This document shows positions 44,431 through 53,203 of a DNA stretch of 64,000 nt, piece by piece (position 1 is the first letter of the stretch; each line of letters opens with the position of its first letter). The DNA comes from Legionella busanensis. Lineage in GTDB: Bacteria; Pseudomonadota; Gammaproteobacteria; Legionellales; Legionellaceae. The DNA is taken from NCBI RefSeq assembly GCF_900461525.1, contig NZ_UGOD01000001.1, positions 2,635,001 to 2,699,000 of the forward strand, read 5' to 3'. Under the pieces are notes generated by a model, which saw nothing but the letters and a program-made list of their open reading frames with translations, ran no database searches and was not told where the DNA came from. Made by a program: the position numbers and the translations under genes.

Positions 44431-45610
44431 GTGTCTTTCTCACATAGGCGGGAATTCATCTTACAAGGTACTACCGTGCTAATTGATTGAATGGATGATC
44501 CCCGCCTGCGCGGGGATGACAAGAAATAAGGAGTAGCAGAAAACCTGTCTTTCCCGCGTAGGCGGGAATCCATCTTGCAAGGTACGGCCATACTAATTGA
44601 TGGAATGGATCCCGCCTGCGCGGGGATGACAAGAAATAAGGAGTAGCAGAAAACCTGTCTTTTCCGCGTAGGTGGGAATCCATCTTGCAAGGTATGGCCG
44701 TGCTAATTGATGGAATGGATCCCGCCTGCGCGGGGATGACAAGAAATAAGGAGTAGCAAAAAACCTGTCTTTCCCGCGTAGGCGGGAATCCATCTTGCAA
44801 GTTACGACCGTGCTAATTGATTGGATCCCTGCTTTCGCGGGGTGACAAGAAATAAGGAGCAGCAGAAAACCTGTCTTTCCCGCGTAGGCGGGAATCCATC
44901 TTGCAAGGTACGGCCGTGCTAATTGATTGGATCCCTGCTTACGCGGGGATGACAAGAAATAAGGAGTAGCAGAAAACCTATCTTTCCCGCGTAGGCGGGA
45001 ATCCATCTTGCAAGGTACGGCCGTGCTAATTGATTGGATCCCTGCTTACGCGGGGTGACAAGAAATAAGGAGCAGCAGAAAACCTGTCTTTCTCGTGTAG
45101 GCGGGAATCCATCTTGCAAGGTACGGTCATGCTAATTGATGGAATGGATCCCCGCTTACGTGGGGATGACAAGAAATAAGGAGCAGCAGAAAACCTGTCT
45201 TTCCCGCGTAGGCGGGAATCCATCTTGCAAGGTACGGTCATGCTAATTGATGGAATGGATCCCTGCTTACGCGGGGTGACAAGAAATAAGGAGCAGCAGA
45301 AAACCTGTCTTTCCCGCGTAGGCAGGAATCCATTTTGCAAGGTATGGCCGTGCTAATTGATGGAATGGATCCCGCCTGCGCGGGGATGACAAGAAATAAG
45401 GAGTAGCAGAAAACCTGTCTTTCCAGCGTAGGTGGGAATCCATCTTGCAAGGTATGGCCGTGCTAATTGATTGGATCCCTGCTTACGTGGGGTGACAAGA
45501 AATAAGGAGCAGCAGAAAACCTGTCTTTCCCTCGTAGGCGGGAATCCATCTTACAAGGTACTACCGTGCTAATTGATGGAATGGATCCCGCCTGCGCGGG
45601 GATGACAAGA
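44431..45610. repeat. Tandem array of 11 palindrome-containing repeats, period about 107 bp
   Basis: Eleven head-to-tail units of 105-113 bases. Each holds CTTTCCCGCGTAGGCGGGAA (hairpin CCCGC..GCGGG), ATCCATCTTGCAAGGTA, GTGCTAATTGAT, a second hairpin around GGATCC(C)CGCCTGCGCGGGG, then ATGACAAGAAATAAGGAG(T/C)AGCAGAAAAC. Units differ mainly in the second hairpin (CCTGCGC against TTACGC forms) and in a 3-5 base indel before it (GATGGAATGGAT against GATTGGAT). The first and last units share the variant TTACAAGGTACTACC. Long reverse-strand frames here are by-products of the repeat. Not a CRISPR: no spacers. Confidence 0.95.
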
Positions 45611-45674
45611 ATGTGTAGGTTATAATTTTCTAAATGTTCCCAAAGCAGATCATCTAAAATTATTCGTGATATTT

Positions 45675-45730
45675 CCCTCTCCCGCGAAGTCCATCATCAT
45701 AATTACTCAAATTCCTTGCGTGGCAGAGGG
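45675..45730 (+). repeat. Solo palindromic repeat of the DUF559-element family
   Basis: CCCTCTCCCGCG at the left and GGCAGAGGG at the right enclose a middle (CATCATCAT..ACTCAAATTCCTTGCG) nearly identical to the first unit at 30419-30474. A stand-alone copy of the repeat without the nuclease gene, between the 11-unit array and the recombinase gene. Confidence 0.8.
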
Positions 45731-45906
45731 AGTAGATAGAGGTGATTGTAAAGATTTATGCAGGAACTCAAACGAGGCATATAATAACTTCAGGGTCGTT
45801 ACCAAATAGAAAATCTGATTATCAAGCGTTTCCTAGTATCGACAAAACGTTTAGTTTACAGTATTAATGACTTAAAATAGCTACATCAAATTAATAATAA
45901 ATAATA

Positions 45907-47133
45907 ATGAAAACCCAGTTGCTACCTTTATTTGATAATCTCAATCATTTACATAAAAATCAGCAGAATGCTGTTTTGCCTGATAAGAAATTTCAGGATG
46001 ATTTTTTACGTACGTTAGATTTTTTGAAAAGTTACTCCGGTAGCTTAGGGACCTTTAATAGCTATCGGCGTGAAGTAGAAAGGCTTTTACAGTGGTGTTG
46101 GCTTATTAAGAAAACCACTTTAAGTGAATTGAGACGGGATGAAATTGAGCAATTTATTCGCTTTTGTCAAAACCCTCCTGAGCAATGGATTAGCCTAAAG
46201 AAAGTACCGCGTTATATTGAAAAAGAGGGACTGCGCATTCCTAATGAACAATGGCGCCCTTTTGTAGTGACCATTAGTAAATCATCCCGTAAACAAGGCA
46301 ATACCCCAACCCTTGAGCAATTTAATCTATCACAAGGGGCAATCCAGGAAATTTTTGCCATTTTAAGTACTTATTTTAATTTTTTAATTGCTGAAGAATA
46401 CCTTTTTACCAACCCTGTTGCCTTAATTCGGCAAAAAAGTAAATTTATTCGCAAACGGCAAATGAGCCCGCCGGTGCGCCGTTTAAGTATTTTGCAGTGG
46501 GAGGCCGTTTTACAGGCTGCTGAAACTTTAGCTGAACATGATCCCATGATGCATGAGCGGACACGCTTTATTCTAAGTATGTTATTTGGCATGTATTTAC
46601 GTATTTCTGAATTAGTGGCGCATGAGCGTTGGACACCTACCATGAATAATTTTTCTAAAGACAGTAGTGGTGCCTGGTGGTTTACAACAGTTGGTAAAGG
46701 TAATAAAGAGCGCCAAGTAGCCGTTAGTGATGATATGCTGACTAGTTTAACGCGTTGGCGTTTATTCTTAGGGTTAACCCCCTTACCTTCTCCTGGTGAT
46801 ACCTCTCTTCTTTTACCTAAATTGCGTGGTTCCGGGCCTATGAGTGATACAGCACCTATTAGAAGGCTTGTTCAACGTTGTTTTGATTTAGCCGCTGATA
46901 CGTTACGGCAAAAAGGCCACATAGAGGAAGCAGATAATCTTAATGCAGCCACCGTTCACTGGTTAAGGCATACGGGTATTTCAGAAGATGTCAAATTTCG
47001 CCCACGCGAACATGTACGAGATGATGCAGGGCACAGTACGAGTGCGACGACCGATCGCTACATTGATGTGGAAATGCGAGAACGCCATCAATCTGCGCGT
47101 AATAAGAAAATTATTACCCATACAGAAACTTAA
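45907..47133 (+). CDS. Tyrosine recombinase (phage-integrase family)
   Basis: 408 residues with a complete catalytic set: Arg232 (YLRISEL), Lys264 (VGKGNKERQ), His351-x-x-Arg354 (VHWLRHTG), His376 (AGHS) and nucleophile Tyr385 (TDRYIDVEM). Residues about 30-170 are the SAM-like core-binding domain, longer than in XerC/XerD owing to an insert around 95-130. Expected to cut and join DNA at specific sites through a 3'-phosphotyrosine. No phage or plasmid genes are next to it; its only unusual neighbour is the 11-unit array 297 bases upstream. Convergent with murI. XerC/XerD themselves are shorter (about 300), so this is a different member. Confidence 0.93.
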   Translation: MKTQLLPLFDNLNHLHKNQQNAVLPDKKFQDDFLRTLDFLKSYSGSLGTFNSYRREVERLLQWCWLIKKTTLSELRRDEIEQFIRFCQNPPEQWISLKKVPRYIEKEGLRIPNEQWRPFVVTISKSSRKQGNTPTLEQFNLSQGAIQEIFAILSTYFNFLIAEEYLFTNPVALIRQKSKFIRKRQMSPPVRRLSILQWEAVLQAAETLAEHDPMMHERTRFILSMLFGMYLRISELVAHERWTPTMNNFSKDSSGAWWFTTVGKGNKERQVAVSDDMLTSLTRWRLFLGLTPLPSPGDTSLLLPKLRGSGPMSDTAPIRRLVQRCFDLAADTLRQKGHIEEADNLNAATVHWLRHTGISEDVKFRPREHVRDDAGHSTSATTDRYIDVEMRERHQSARNKKIITHTET

Positions 47134-47165
47134 AGTAGGTCGGCCAGGCCTCAACAACCTACTTT
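47132..47165. terminator. Inverted repeat between the recombinase and murI stops
   Basis: AAAGTAGGT and ACCTACTTT form a 9-bp stem enclosing a smaller GGCC-containing palindrome. It starts at the recombinase stop and includes the murI stop, and probably terminates both. Its minus-strand sequence (GTAGGTTGTTGAGGCC..) resembles the GTAGGTTGGGC repeat family seen at 55 and 59 kb. Confidence 0.6.
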
Positions 47166-47991
47166 ATACACTGGCGTAGGTATAAACATCCACAAGTTCA
47201 ATTTGCTCAGTAGCTAAGGGCTCACCTAAGAAAATTTCCCCTACCCTTTGAAAGCGGCCAACTGAGTCTGTCACTAAATACTGAATTTTATCAGTATTAT
47301 CTTTTAATAAATTAAACAATTGTGCTTTTTCTAATTCCTGATGCACCGCGTCTGCCGTTGCATCAGCAGAATCTACAATATTTACTTTTTCAGGTAGCAT
47401 AGTAGCTAGTAAGGGTTTAAAGACGGGAAAATGGGTACAACCTAATAACAAGGTATCTTCTTCTTGAAACTCAGACAGATAATGACGTAATGCTTCCCGC
47501 GCTACAGCGTTTGCAATCATTCCCTCTTCTGCTAGAGCAACTAAAACACTACAAGCGCGTGCACTTATAGTTGCATTGGGTAGGTGCTCGCTAATTAAAC
47601 GTTGATAAGCATTAGAAGCAATGGTCGTTTCTGTAGCAAATACCGCTACCGCTTGATTTTTAGTTGCAGTAACTACTGCGGTAGCACCAGGTTTAACTAC
47701 CCCAATTACCGGTATTTCTGGAAGTAAGTGTTGTAAATGGGATAATGCCGCCGTGGTTGCTGTATTACAGGCAATCACAAGCGCTTTAATTTCACGCTCA
47801 ACTAAAATACGCGCCATTTGTAGCGCGTATTGTTGAACAGTATCAGGGCTTTTGGTGCCATAAGGAAGACGCGCTGTATCACCTAAATAAATAAAAGATT
47901 CATTGGGTAGTTTTTGTTTAAGTGCCCTAAGCACGGTTAAACCACCCATACCGGAATCAAAAACGCCTATTGGTTTATTGTTATTGTTCAC
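47164..47991 (-). CDS. murI: Glutamate racemase
   Basis: Supplies D-glutamate for peptidoglycan. 275 residues. Typical start IGVFDSGMGGLTVLRAL and both catalytic cysteines, Cys75 in VIACNTATT and Cys185 in LLGCTHFP. Only 22 bases separate it from the upstream 1488-residue protein on the same strand, so it may be transcribed from that gene's promoter. Confidence 0.98.
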   Translation of the reverse strand: MNNNNKPIGVFDSGMGGLTVLRALKQKLPNESFIYLGDTARLPYGTKSPDTVQQYALQMARILVEREIKALVIACNTATTAALSHLQHLLPEIPVIGVVKPGATAVVTATKNQAVAVFATETTIASNAYQRLISEHLPNATISARACSVLVALAEEGMIANAVAREALRHYLSEFQEEDTLLLGCTHFPVFKPLLATMLPEKVNIVDSADATADAVHQELEKAQLFNLLKDNTDKIQYLVTDSVGRFQRVGEIFLGEPLATEQIELVDVYTYASV

Positions 47992-48013
47992 GTATTGTCC
48001 TTAATTTACGTTA

Positions 48014-51000
48014 TCATCGACTTGGTGATACGCTACGTACTGGTTGCAAATCAGGGTCTGTAGATGATTTTAATTTTTCCTCTGCTTTATCTACCGCTCC
48101 CCTAAGGGTATCGCCATGTCTCCATGCGGTATATCGAGTCTTAAGTCTATCAAAAGCTGAATCTTTTTTATTATCGTGTAATTTTGCGTCAATTTTTTTA
48201 ATATCCTTTGCCCCTTTTTCCTGATCATTTACACTTTTTTCATGTTTCTCTGTTAAATAAGTTTTCACACCACCGAGAAGACTCTTTAAATGTTCCCCAT
48301 GTTTCTTAAACACTGTTTCAGCAATTGAATCTTTTGAAAAACCATAGATTCGGCCTAGCTCTTTTTTAGGGTTAAAGCGGGCAGACTCTACTATAATGGA
48401 TTTTTCATCAAAATATACCGGATCATCATCCTCATTATAGGGATAAGCTTCACCAAGCATCATTAAAGCAGTCCATATGTACTTGGCCTCCTCTTCAGCT
48501 TCAGGACCCATTCCCTCTCTTAACACTAAAGGATCCTCAGGCGTAGGTGGACCGTCTCGCGTTGCTAAAATGTGGCTTGCTACTGCAAAAGCGAAATTCA
48601 TACGTGCTTGTTGTGATTCAGGTGTTTCTTCACCTGTTGTTGGGCTAGTTTGCTTTTCAGGGAATTTTCTTATATGAATAGTAGCGCGCGCCTCAACTTC
48701 ATTAACATGGCCATCCTTATCCGTTTTAGGCGCCATATCACCTTTCTCGCGTACTTCGATAAATGATCCTTGTTGGTACCTATTTCCATCATTAATCGTC
48801 ACTTCCCGAGCCATACCTGGTTCTAGATCAGCCACTCGGTCATAAGCTCTTCGGTCACTACTGGCAGTAGAAGATAAGCTCGTCCCGTTACCGCCAGGAG
48901 CAACCTCATGAGGCTTGTGTATGTATCCTATTTCTTCCTTCTCACTTATGTCTCTTTTATTACCCCATGCTTGACCAAGACGTGTCTTTACTTGATCTGC
49001 TGAGAAATCTTCTATAGTACTACTATAATTGTTAAAACGTACTCTTCCTTTTCCTTCTTTGGCATCTTTTAACGTTTTTAATAAACCTCTTTGTACATTT
49101 CCGTTTTTATCGGTACTATCAGGATCACCGTTTAAGACGCGTTGTACTTTTTGGTATCTTTTTAGATCGGTTCTAAGTTGACTTTCTAAAGCTTCTAACT
49201 CTTTACGATAATTCTCCACTTCCTTAATATGTTTTTTCTGCTCGCTAGTTCTACCCCTTGCAGGAAATGCAGCTTCTAATTCATCTAAAGTAGGCAAGCT
49301 TTTAAGTTCTGCCTCGATTCTTTTTAGTTCATATTGTAATGTTGGAATAACTGTGTCACAGGCTTTTGCTAGTGCTTCATATTTAGGTAATAAAACATGC
49401 GCTTTTTGAGCAGCTGTCGCTTGAAAAACTGGATCTAACCAATTAATATCTGTAAATTTACTTAACCGATCTAATTCATCTTTTATTGCTTCTGTTCCAG
49501 CTGTAATTGGCTTTAAATCTTTAGCTAGAGTTTTATATTGTAAATTAAGTAGACCTGGGTTTTGAACGTTATGAAACAATACAGCTTTGTTAAAGTTACT
49601 TTTTAATTCATTATATCGGCTTGAAGTGAGTTCTCTTTTCAAGGATGCAGCTGTTGTAGCGTGTAAGTTAGGTACATTGGCTACCAATGTATCAATTCGA
49701 GTAAATAAATCACTTCTACTCGTAGCATCTTTAAATGCAGCGAAAATGCTCCTTATTTGATTGTCCTTAAGATTATCACCTTTCTCTATTGTTTTTAAGA
49801 ATTTTTTAACTTCCTTTCTACCTGCTCTTATGCTCTTATCTTGTGCTGAAGCATTGGGAAAACCAACAAGGCCATCTTTAGTACTAAAGTCGTCTAAAAA
49901 AGTACTATTACGAGTATATTGATTTCCAATATTTGTAGTTAAAGTGGCTAGATCTGAATTTTGCAGTGCTAATCTAAGCTGTGTTGCTTCATTACTACTT
50001 AAGCGGGCACCAAATGTTGGACGAGTAAGTCTAGTATCACCAACTAAAATGTCTACGTGATTTCCATATTGGCCGGGATCGTTAAATTTATTATTACTTG
50101 CAATAAACTCATTAATTTCATCAATATGTTCTTGAACAAGGGGCGGCGTTGAAGTACTCAACAGTTGGTTAGCAAGCGCAGCATTATTAATTTTTTTAAT
50201 TAAATCAATGCGATTAAATTGCGCAACAATGTCATCTGCCTCTGATTTTTTACAATGTAGCATTGCTTTAATTTCATCAGGGTCTCTACTTGCTACTAAA
50301 CGTTCGAGGAAACCTTCTTGCAATACTATTTGCTTTTGCTTGTGATCCAAACCAGAAACCGGTGGAGGACCAGTGTGACCATTGATGATTTTCATTAAAG
50401 CAGGGTAAGCTGCCTGCTCAACGCCGGTTAAATCTTGTAACTTGCGGGTAATTGCATCTTGTATACTAGCTTCTTGTATTCCTTGCATAGTTTTTTCATT
50501 AACCCAACTATGACAAGTATCAGGAATACCAAGAGTAGTTAGCGCCGTTTTAAATTCTTCTACAGTTTTTGCTGTGAGAAGCTTTCTTATTTCTTGTGCT
50601 TTATGAGCTGGATTCTTCTTTACTAAAGTTTCGACCATGTAAGAGGTAATTTCATTTTTTCTTAAAGGAGAAAGCGCTTTTATTTTGGGATTGACAGAAT
50701 GGCTATCGTTTATTGCAGTAATCTTATCGATATAATTTGTATAGTTTCTATACGTATTCGTAGGATCGCTTAAATTAAGCGCCACAAGCGTTTTAATTTC
50801 TTGAGCTATTACTGCATAGGCGTGTAATTTATACAGTAATCTGTCAGATTTATTATTAGTAACATGAGTCTGTTTATCAAGTTTAGCACTTAAACTCGGT
50901 GGCAAATCACGAGCATTAATTCCTAATACAGTCAAAACTTCATTTTTTGTATTACTATGATGCGGCAAAGTAACTATATTATTTAATGTCGCCGTTGGCG

Positions 51001-52480
51001 TATTTGGATCAAAGAATTTAACTTGCGCGGCTTTAAGCAAAGCCTCTTCTTGAGTTGCTAATATTATTTGGGGATTACTAAAATAAGGTTCAAGTAAATT
51101 CTTGGTTTCATTAAAAGTTAATCCCTTTATACCAAACACGCTAGCAAAGGTGCCAGCATAGCTGCCTGACTTTTTAGCCGCAGTTGATAAGGCGTTGAAA
51201 TCATTTTTCCTTAACGATGATTGAACATGTGCTGCAGCTCTAATCGACTTGACCGTATCAATAGTAAAAGCATCGCGAATCTCATTGTCTAACTTGAGAT
51301 TGGGGTACTTTTCTAGGGTACGTTTTAAACTAGCTAAATCTTCGCACTTAACTAATTCATCCAAAATTGTTTCATCGTTAATTTCCTTAACACGACGAAT
51401 AAGTATTTGACGCGCTGCTAACTCGCGATACTTATTTAGATGGTCTGGTGTGCTAACGGCCTGAACTACATAGGGTTCATTATTTAGGCCATTTGTGATA
51501 GCTGATCTAAGATTGGGGATATCCTTTGCATTAATAATATTCTGCAATAAACTTAAATTTTGACTAGGGATGAAATCTCTTTCTAAGTAATTCTCACCTA
51601 AAATAGCTCTAAATTCATTAATTTCTTTGTCCGTTGGATCCTGTAACTGGCATATATCTGGTAACGTATCATTGAATTCACTCGAAGTTGTTAATTTTAA
51701 AGCATCACTTACGCTAGTTCCACTCCGATCATAAACATCATATATACTTTTAATGTCTCTTTTGAAATATTCTATGGCAATTTGGTTTTTAATAAGTTTA
51801 CCTAAACCAGAAGGGTTCATGAGAGTTAATAGGCTCGGGTCTATAGGAGGGGGACTAACTAAATCCTGTAATCCCCGCCCGAAATTAGGCGCATTATTGT
51901 TGTCAATACTGTCTAGTAAATATTTTAACTTTGTCTTAAGATTAGCAGGATTAGCCTGAATAGCATTTGCAATTCTTTTTTCAAGTAATTGATATTGCGC
52001 TTCTACTTGAATCTCTTTTGTAGCAGCATTAGTAAGTATATCTTCATTGTTAGTATTAGCATCGATAGTAAGAGCTAAACCGTCGCCACCTTTATTACAT
52101 AACGTACCACTAGGCTTCTTAAATTTTAACCTAACATCGTCTGGCGTGGAAGCTTTAACAATATCTTCTAATGCTGCTATTGGGTTAGGATCGTTACCTA
52201 AAGAACGAACTGCCAAAATAGCTCGAGATGCTGCAGCTTGTTTTAATATATTATTTCTAGCAGGTTGCCCATTATCATTAAAAAATGTATCACCACCTGT
52301 TACCGCGTCTGCACCGAAAATTGGCTGCCAGAAAGCTACATTATCCTCAAAACTCTTCCTGATATCTGTATAATTACCAAAATTTCTTTTTAATAAATCA
52401 TCTAAAGCAGCTTGACTGCCTGGATTATTTAAAAACTCTCTACTCTTTAAAATACCGACAACTTTAACATTTACAGGCAT
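48014..52480 (-). CDS. Very large helical protein of unknown function, candidate effector
   Basis: 1488 residues, not recognised; no signal peptide or membrane segment. Nearly all helical. A short motif of the form (I/L)(I/V)xAxD.xxLKxxL recurs irregularly, at about residues 105, 316, 378, 636, 731 and 840, for example INAKDIPNLRSAI, VKCEDLASLKRTL, LTAKTVEEFKTAL. Residues about 1055-1140 are coiled-coil, and 1200-1400 form a different domain containing VREKGDMAPK and EEEAKYIWTALMMLGEAYP. The tail is polar (SSTDPDLQPVRSVSPSR). I use the ATG at 52480 (GGTGGAG 8 bases upstream) rather than a GTG at 52489. Size, composition and isolation suggest a Dot/Icm substrate. Confidence 0.82.
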   Translation of the reverse strand: MPVNVKVVGILKSREFLNNPGSQAALDDLLKRNFGNYTDIRKSFEDNVAFWQPIFGADAVTGGDTFFNDNGQPARNNILKQAAASRAILAVRSLGNDPNPIAALEDIVKASTPDDVRLKFKKPSGTLCNKGGDGLALTIDANTNNEDILTNAATKEIQVEAQYQLLEKRIANAIQANPANLKTKLKYLLDSIDNNNAPNFGRGLQDLVSPPPIDPSLLTLMNPSGLGKLIKNQIAIEYFKRDIKSIYDVYDRSGTSVSDALKLTTSSEFNDTLPDICQLQDPTDKEINEFRAILGENYLERDFIPSQNLSLLQNIINAKDIPNLRSAITNGLNNEPYVVQAVSTPDHLNKYRELAARQILIRRVKEINDETILDELVKCEDLASLKRTLEKYPNLKLDNEIRDAFTIDTVKSIRAAAHVQSSLRKNDFNALSTAAKKSGSYAGTFASVFGIKGLTFNETKNLLEPYFSNPQIILATQEEALLKAAQVKFFDPNTPTATLNNIVTLPHHSNTKNEVLTVLGINARDLPPSLSAKLDKQTHVTNNKSDRLLYKLHAYAVIAQEIKTLVALNLSDPTNTYRNYTNYIDKITAINDSHSVNPKIKALSPLRKNEITSYMVETLVKKNPAHKAQEIRKLLTAKTVEEFKTALTTLGIPDTCHSWVNEKTMQGIQEASIQDAITRKLQDLTGVEQAAYPALMKIINGHTGPPPVSGLDHKQKQIVLQEGFLERLVASRDPDEIKAMLHCKKSEADDIVAQFNRIDLIKKINNAALANQLLSTSTPPLVQEHIDEINEFIASNNKFNDPGQYGNHVDILVGDTRLTRPTFGARLSSNEATQLRLALQNSDLATLTTNIGNQYTRNSTFLDDFSTKDGLVGFPNASAQDKSIRAGRKEVKKFLKTIEKGDNLKDNQIRSIFAAFKDATSRSDLFTRIDTLVANVPNLHATTAASLKRELTSSRYNELKSNFNKAVLFHNVQNPGLLNLQYKTLAKDLKPITAGTEAIKDELDRLSKFTDINWLDPVFQATAAQKAHVLLPKYEALAKACDTVIPTLQYELKRIEAELKSLPTLDELEAAFPARGRTSEQKKHIKEVENYRKELEALESQLRTDLKRYQKVQRVLNGDPDSTDKNGNVQRGLLKTLKDAKEGKGRVRFNNYSSTIEDFSADQVKTRLGQAWGNKRDISEKEEIGYIHKPHEVAPGGNGTSLSSTASSDRRAYDRVADLEPGMAREVTINDGNRYQQGSFIEVREKGDMAPKTDKDGHVNEVEARATIHIRKFPEKQTSPTTGEETPESQQARMNFAFAVASHILATRDGPPTPEDPLVLREGMGPEAEEEAKYIWTALMMLGEAYPYNEDDDPVYFDEKSIIVESARFNPKKELGRIYGFSKDSIAETVFKKHGEHLKSLLGGVKTYLTEKHEKSVNDQEKGAKDIKKIDAKLHDNKKDSAFDRLKTRYTAWRHGDTLRGAVDKAEEKLKSSTDPDLQPVRSVSPSR

Positions 52481-52779
52481 GGGTAACACTCCACCTACTA
52501 TATTATATATATTTTAAACCTAAAACCTTAAGTTGTCCTTAACGGTAAGAGCGTGGCTTATTGGGCATCCTGCTATTTCGTGGCATTAATTTTAAGTTAA
52601 TAAAATTAAGCTATTGTTTTATTAACTAATTTAATATGGATATAATTACACCATACTTAATGATATTTTATTATTTAAAAAAATCCTAAGCTAGCAATAA
52701 GCTATTATTACTTATGGCTTATCAATTTGCTTAATTCATTCTATAACTATAGTTTAAATTGTTCAATTTGCGAGCTTTT
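52481..52779. other. AT-rich promoter region of the 1488-residue protein
   Basis: About 300 bases upstream of the large gene. AT-rich, no open frame. A clear Shine-Dalgarno lies next to 52480; I could not place a promoter with confidence. Confidence 0.45.
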
Positions 52780-53199
52780 TTAATAAAATCCCACAGTTAA
52801 AGTAATTAATAAAAAACACCAAATTAGTGCGGTAATAATCCAGTAACTGGAATTATAAAAAAAAGGTCTCTTTTTTTTACGCCAATAGATGAGACTGAGA
52901 GGAATTAAGGTAATCAAATAAATAATAAAAAATGTGGCTAGGCGTTCTTTCCATCCTGGAAAAGGCATTATTTTGGCTAGCCATGATACGGCGGTATGTA
53001 AGCCTATTTTTACAAATAGTAAACCCCATAATATCCAAGCTTCCGAGCTAATAATAAACCAAGATACCAAGGTTAAAGGTAAAAAAAGCTTAACGCCGGG
53101 AATGGCCATGATCTTTTTTATTATGTTGCCAAATTCAGCTGAGAAAAATACCAAGATAGCAGACCCAAGGATAATAACCGTGACTACTAATAAATCCAT
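52780..53199 (-). CDS. Small polytopic membrane protein of unknown function
   Basis: 139 residues with four hydrophobic segments (about 3-20, 35-60, 84-105, 117-138) separated by short basic loops (WRKKKRP). No recognised family. It starts 4 bases after uup and is therefore co-transcribed with it. Confidence 0.75.
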   Translation of the reverse strand: MDLLVVTVIILGSAILVFFSAEFGNIIKKIMAIPGVKLFLPLTLVSWFIISSEAWILWGLLFVKIGLHTAVSWLAKIMPFPGWKERLATFFIIYLITLIPLSLIYWRKKKRPFFYNSSYWIITALIWCFLLITLTVGFY

Positions 53200-53203
53200 A
53201 TCG

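Noticed and set aside
44415-45450. Several overlapping reverse-strand open frames of 66-137 codons
   Set aside because: They lie wholly within the tandem array and repeat the same peptide (ARWIPAYAGKTGFLLLLISCHP and frame variants); their existence follows from the repeat lacking stops in some frames. No ribosome-binding site or family match.
44431-45610. CRISPR array
   Set aside because: The whole unit of about 107 bases is conserved, with no unique spacers between short repeats, and no cas gene is near.
44208-45907. Integrative element inserted in tRNA-Pro
   Set aside because: The array and recombinase lie upstream of the tRNA 5' end rather than at its 3' end, and I found no repeated tRNA 3' segment or other mobile genes.
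44431-47133. Integron with attC array
   Set aside because: There are no gene cassettes between repeats, and I see no paired attC core sites; the recombinase shows no integron-integrase-specific insert that I can recognise.
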